This document shows, piece by piece, positions 3,988 through 5,192 of a stretch of DNA of 5,192 nt. Under the pieces are notes generated by a model that worked only from the letters and a program-made list of their open reading frames with translations, ran no database searches and was not told the DNA's origin. Numbering within the stretch: the stretch's first letter is position 1; every line of letters begins with the position of its first letter. The DNA comes from an uncultured Labedella sp. Lineage in GTDB: Bacteria > Actinomycetota > Actinomycetes > Actinomycetales > Microbacteriaceae. The position numbers were made by a program, and so were the translations under genes. The stretch spans positions 1-5,192 of the forward strand of contig CAKTZW010000180.1 in the NCBI GenBank assembly GCA_934636065.1. Reading direction: 5' to 3'.

Positions 3988-5192
3988 TCAGCGGGTCGAG
4001 ACGAGGCGGAGGCGGCACGCGAGTTCGAGGGCGAAGCGGACGTCCGGGTCGTCGAGATCGAGCTCGAGGGTCTGCTCGATCCGGCGGATGCGGTAGTTGA
4101 CCGCGTTCGGGTGCAGGGTGAGGATCTCCGCGGCGCGAGCGAGCGAGTTGCGGGTGCTGAGATACGCGAGCAGCGTCCGCACGGACATGTCGGCGCGCTC
4201 CGGACCGAGGGCGTCGAGCGGCGACAGGACGTCGTCGAGCAGGGTGCGGCTGAGCGGCGACGCGTAGAAGTCGAGCAGCACGCGTCGCAGCCCCGTCACG
4301 TCCGTGACCTCGACCGCACCGAGGCGACCCGCGGCGACGGCGGACTCGGCCGCGATGCGCGCCTCCGTCGCCGATTGCCGGAGACCGCCGGCACCGCTCT
4401 GCGGCGTTCCGAGCCCCATGGTGAACGTCCAGTCCGGACCCACGAGCACCGCGGCCTGCTCGACGACGCGCTCGACGACGTCGCGCAGCCGACGCTGATG
4501 GTCCGCCGCCCCGAGCTCCTCGGACGCCACGACGAGCAGGTCGTCGTGGAAGGCGGCGACGTGCCAGGTCTCCTCGCGGTCGTCGACGAGCTGCAGCGCG
4601 CGCAGTTCGACCGCCGCGATGAGCGAGGGCGGCAGCCGGCGCTCGCGATCCTCCGGCACCCGCGGGATCAGCCACGCGACCGAGTGCGAGAGCTGGACGG
4701 GGAGCCCGGCCCTGGCCGCGTCCACCGCGAGCCCGTCGATGCGCGACGACTCGGCGAAGAGCAGCTCGACGATGAGGTCGGCCCGCGAGCGGACCGGGCC
4801 GAACCGGTCCTGCGACTCCCGCGAGAGGGCGCGGGAGAGCACCGAGGCGATCACCGGCCGGGCGATCGAGACCGCGGGGTCGTCACGTTCCGCGACGAGA
4901 CGCCCGATGGGGACGTCCCCGATGCAGACGGCGTCGGCGTCCGACCACCGCACCCCCGGCACCTCGTCGATGCGCAGGGCGACCCCGAGGGCCGCCGTCG
5001 CCGCCTCGAGCAGAGCCGAACGGACGTCGGGTGCGCCCGCGTCGGCGACTCGGCTCACGGCCTCGATCGCGTGCTCCGCTCGGGACAGTGCGCCGGCGGC
5101 ACCCCGGCGCACGAGGCGGTCGGCGAACACGGCGAGTTCGCTCGGCGCGGCGTCAGCCCCGAGCACGACGAGGGATCCCCGGCGGGCGAGCG
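3988..5192 (-). CDS. PucR/CdaR-type transcriptional regulator, 5' end outside the window
   Basis: The C-terminal 400 or so residues of a regulator run off the right edge. The frame stays open from a GTG at 5166 to the end and reads LARRGSLVV before it; with the following residues this resembles the PucR N-terminal domain pattern (a glycine, a hydrophobic strand, then ELAVFADRLVRRGAAGAL). The GTG is therefore not the likely start. Counted from that codon, residues 1-30 end the N-terminal sensing domain, about 30-125 look GAF-like, and 160-285 form the degenerate GGDEF-like domain of CdaR proteins (WHVAAFHDDLLVVAS, 201-215; FTMGLGTPQSGAGGLRQSATEA, about 248-269). The end is the PucR-type helix-turn-helix: LLAYLSTRNSLARAAEIL, then HPNAVNYRIRRIEQTL (352-367). 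The family's usual HRNTVRYRL is altered here to HPNAVNYRI. Such proteins control purine, sugar-acid or amino acid use. It is codirectional with the sugar dehydrogenase, 52 bp upstream, but regulation of it is only a guess. TGA at 3990-3988. Confidence 0.9.
   Translation of the reverse strand, partial: LARRGSLVVLGADAAPSELAVFADRLVRRGAAGALSRAEHAIEAVSRVADAGAPDVRSALLEAATAALGVALRIDEVPGVRWSDADAVCIGDVPIGRLVAERDDPAVSIARPVIASVLSRALSRESQDRFGPVRSRADLIVELLFAESSRIDGLAVDAARAGLPVQLSHSVAWLIPRVPEDRERRLPPSLIAAVELRALQLVDDREETWHVAAFHDDLLVVASEELGAADHQRRLRDVVERVVEQAAVLVGPDWTFTMGLGTPQSGAGGLRQSATEARIAAESAVAAGRLGAVEVTDVTGLRRVLLDFYASPLSRTLLDDVLSPLDALGPERADMSVRTLLAYLSTRNSLARAAEILTLHPNAVNYRIRRIEQTLELDLDDPDVRFALELACRLRLVSTR

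Noticed and set aside
5164..5166. GTG at 5166 as the start of the PucR-type regulator
   Set aside because: The frame remains open to the window edge, the residues before it continue the N-terminal domain, and starting here would cut that domain in half.
1..5192. CRISPR array, mobile element, tRNA or rRNA, defence or biosynthetic cluster
   Set aside because: I found no regularly spaced repeats, no transposase or integrase motifs, no structural RNA signatures, and all six genes belong to ordinary chromosomal families.

Overview
This is a GC-rich, tightly packed stretch of chromosome, most likely from an actinobacterium of the Microbacteriaceae type. The evidence is the strong G/C bias at third codon positions, the set of gene families (stand-alone 5'-3' exonuclease, siderophore-interacting protein, PucR-type regulator), TANNNT -10 elements placed for leaderless transcripts, and one copy of a short intergenic repeat (TTCGACAGGCTCAGCGACC core) that I remember as abundant in such genomes. 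The family-level assignment is an inference.

The left half reads on the + strand. It starts with the C-terminal end of a universal stress protein (1-137). A complete stand-alone 5'-3' exonuclease of the Pol I N-domain/FEN type follows (214-1155), then a complete siderophore-interacting FAD reductase (1220-2062). A degenerate DtxR/IdeR-like iron box (1190-1208) lies directly upstream of the reductase and shares two bases with its Shine-Dalgarno sequence.

The right half reads on the - strand. In transcription order it holds a PucR/CdaR-type regulator whose 5' end lies beyond the window (3988-5192), a lipoprotein PQQ-type sugar (glucose/sorbosone/aldose) dehydrogenase (2802-3935), and a small class I SAM-dependent methyltransferase (2080-2736). 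The last two each have TAGCCT exactly 6 nt before the ATG, so each probably has its own leaderless promoter. A perfect 8-bp hairpin lies between them. The + and - gene sets converge at 2062/2080 with only 17 bp between stop codons, and the repeat there supplies the methyltransferase's stop codon.

The genes do not form an obvious single pathway. Iron release from siderophores, surface sugar oxidation, DNA 5'-end processing and a PucR regulator look like ordinary chromosomal neighbours. I see no mobile element, CRISPR array, tRNA/rRNA or defence/biosynthetic system, and no clear novel system. The points worth a second look are regulatory (iron box, paired leaderless promoters, palindromes) and the repeat forming a gene's end. 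No gene-free stretch exceeds 80 bases.
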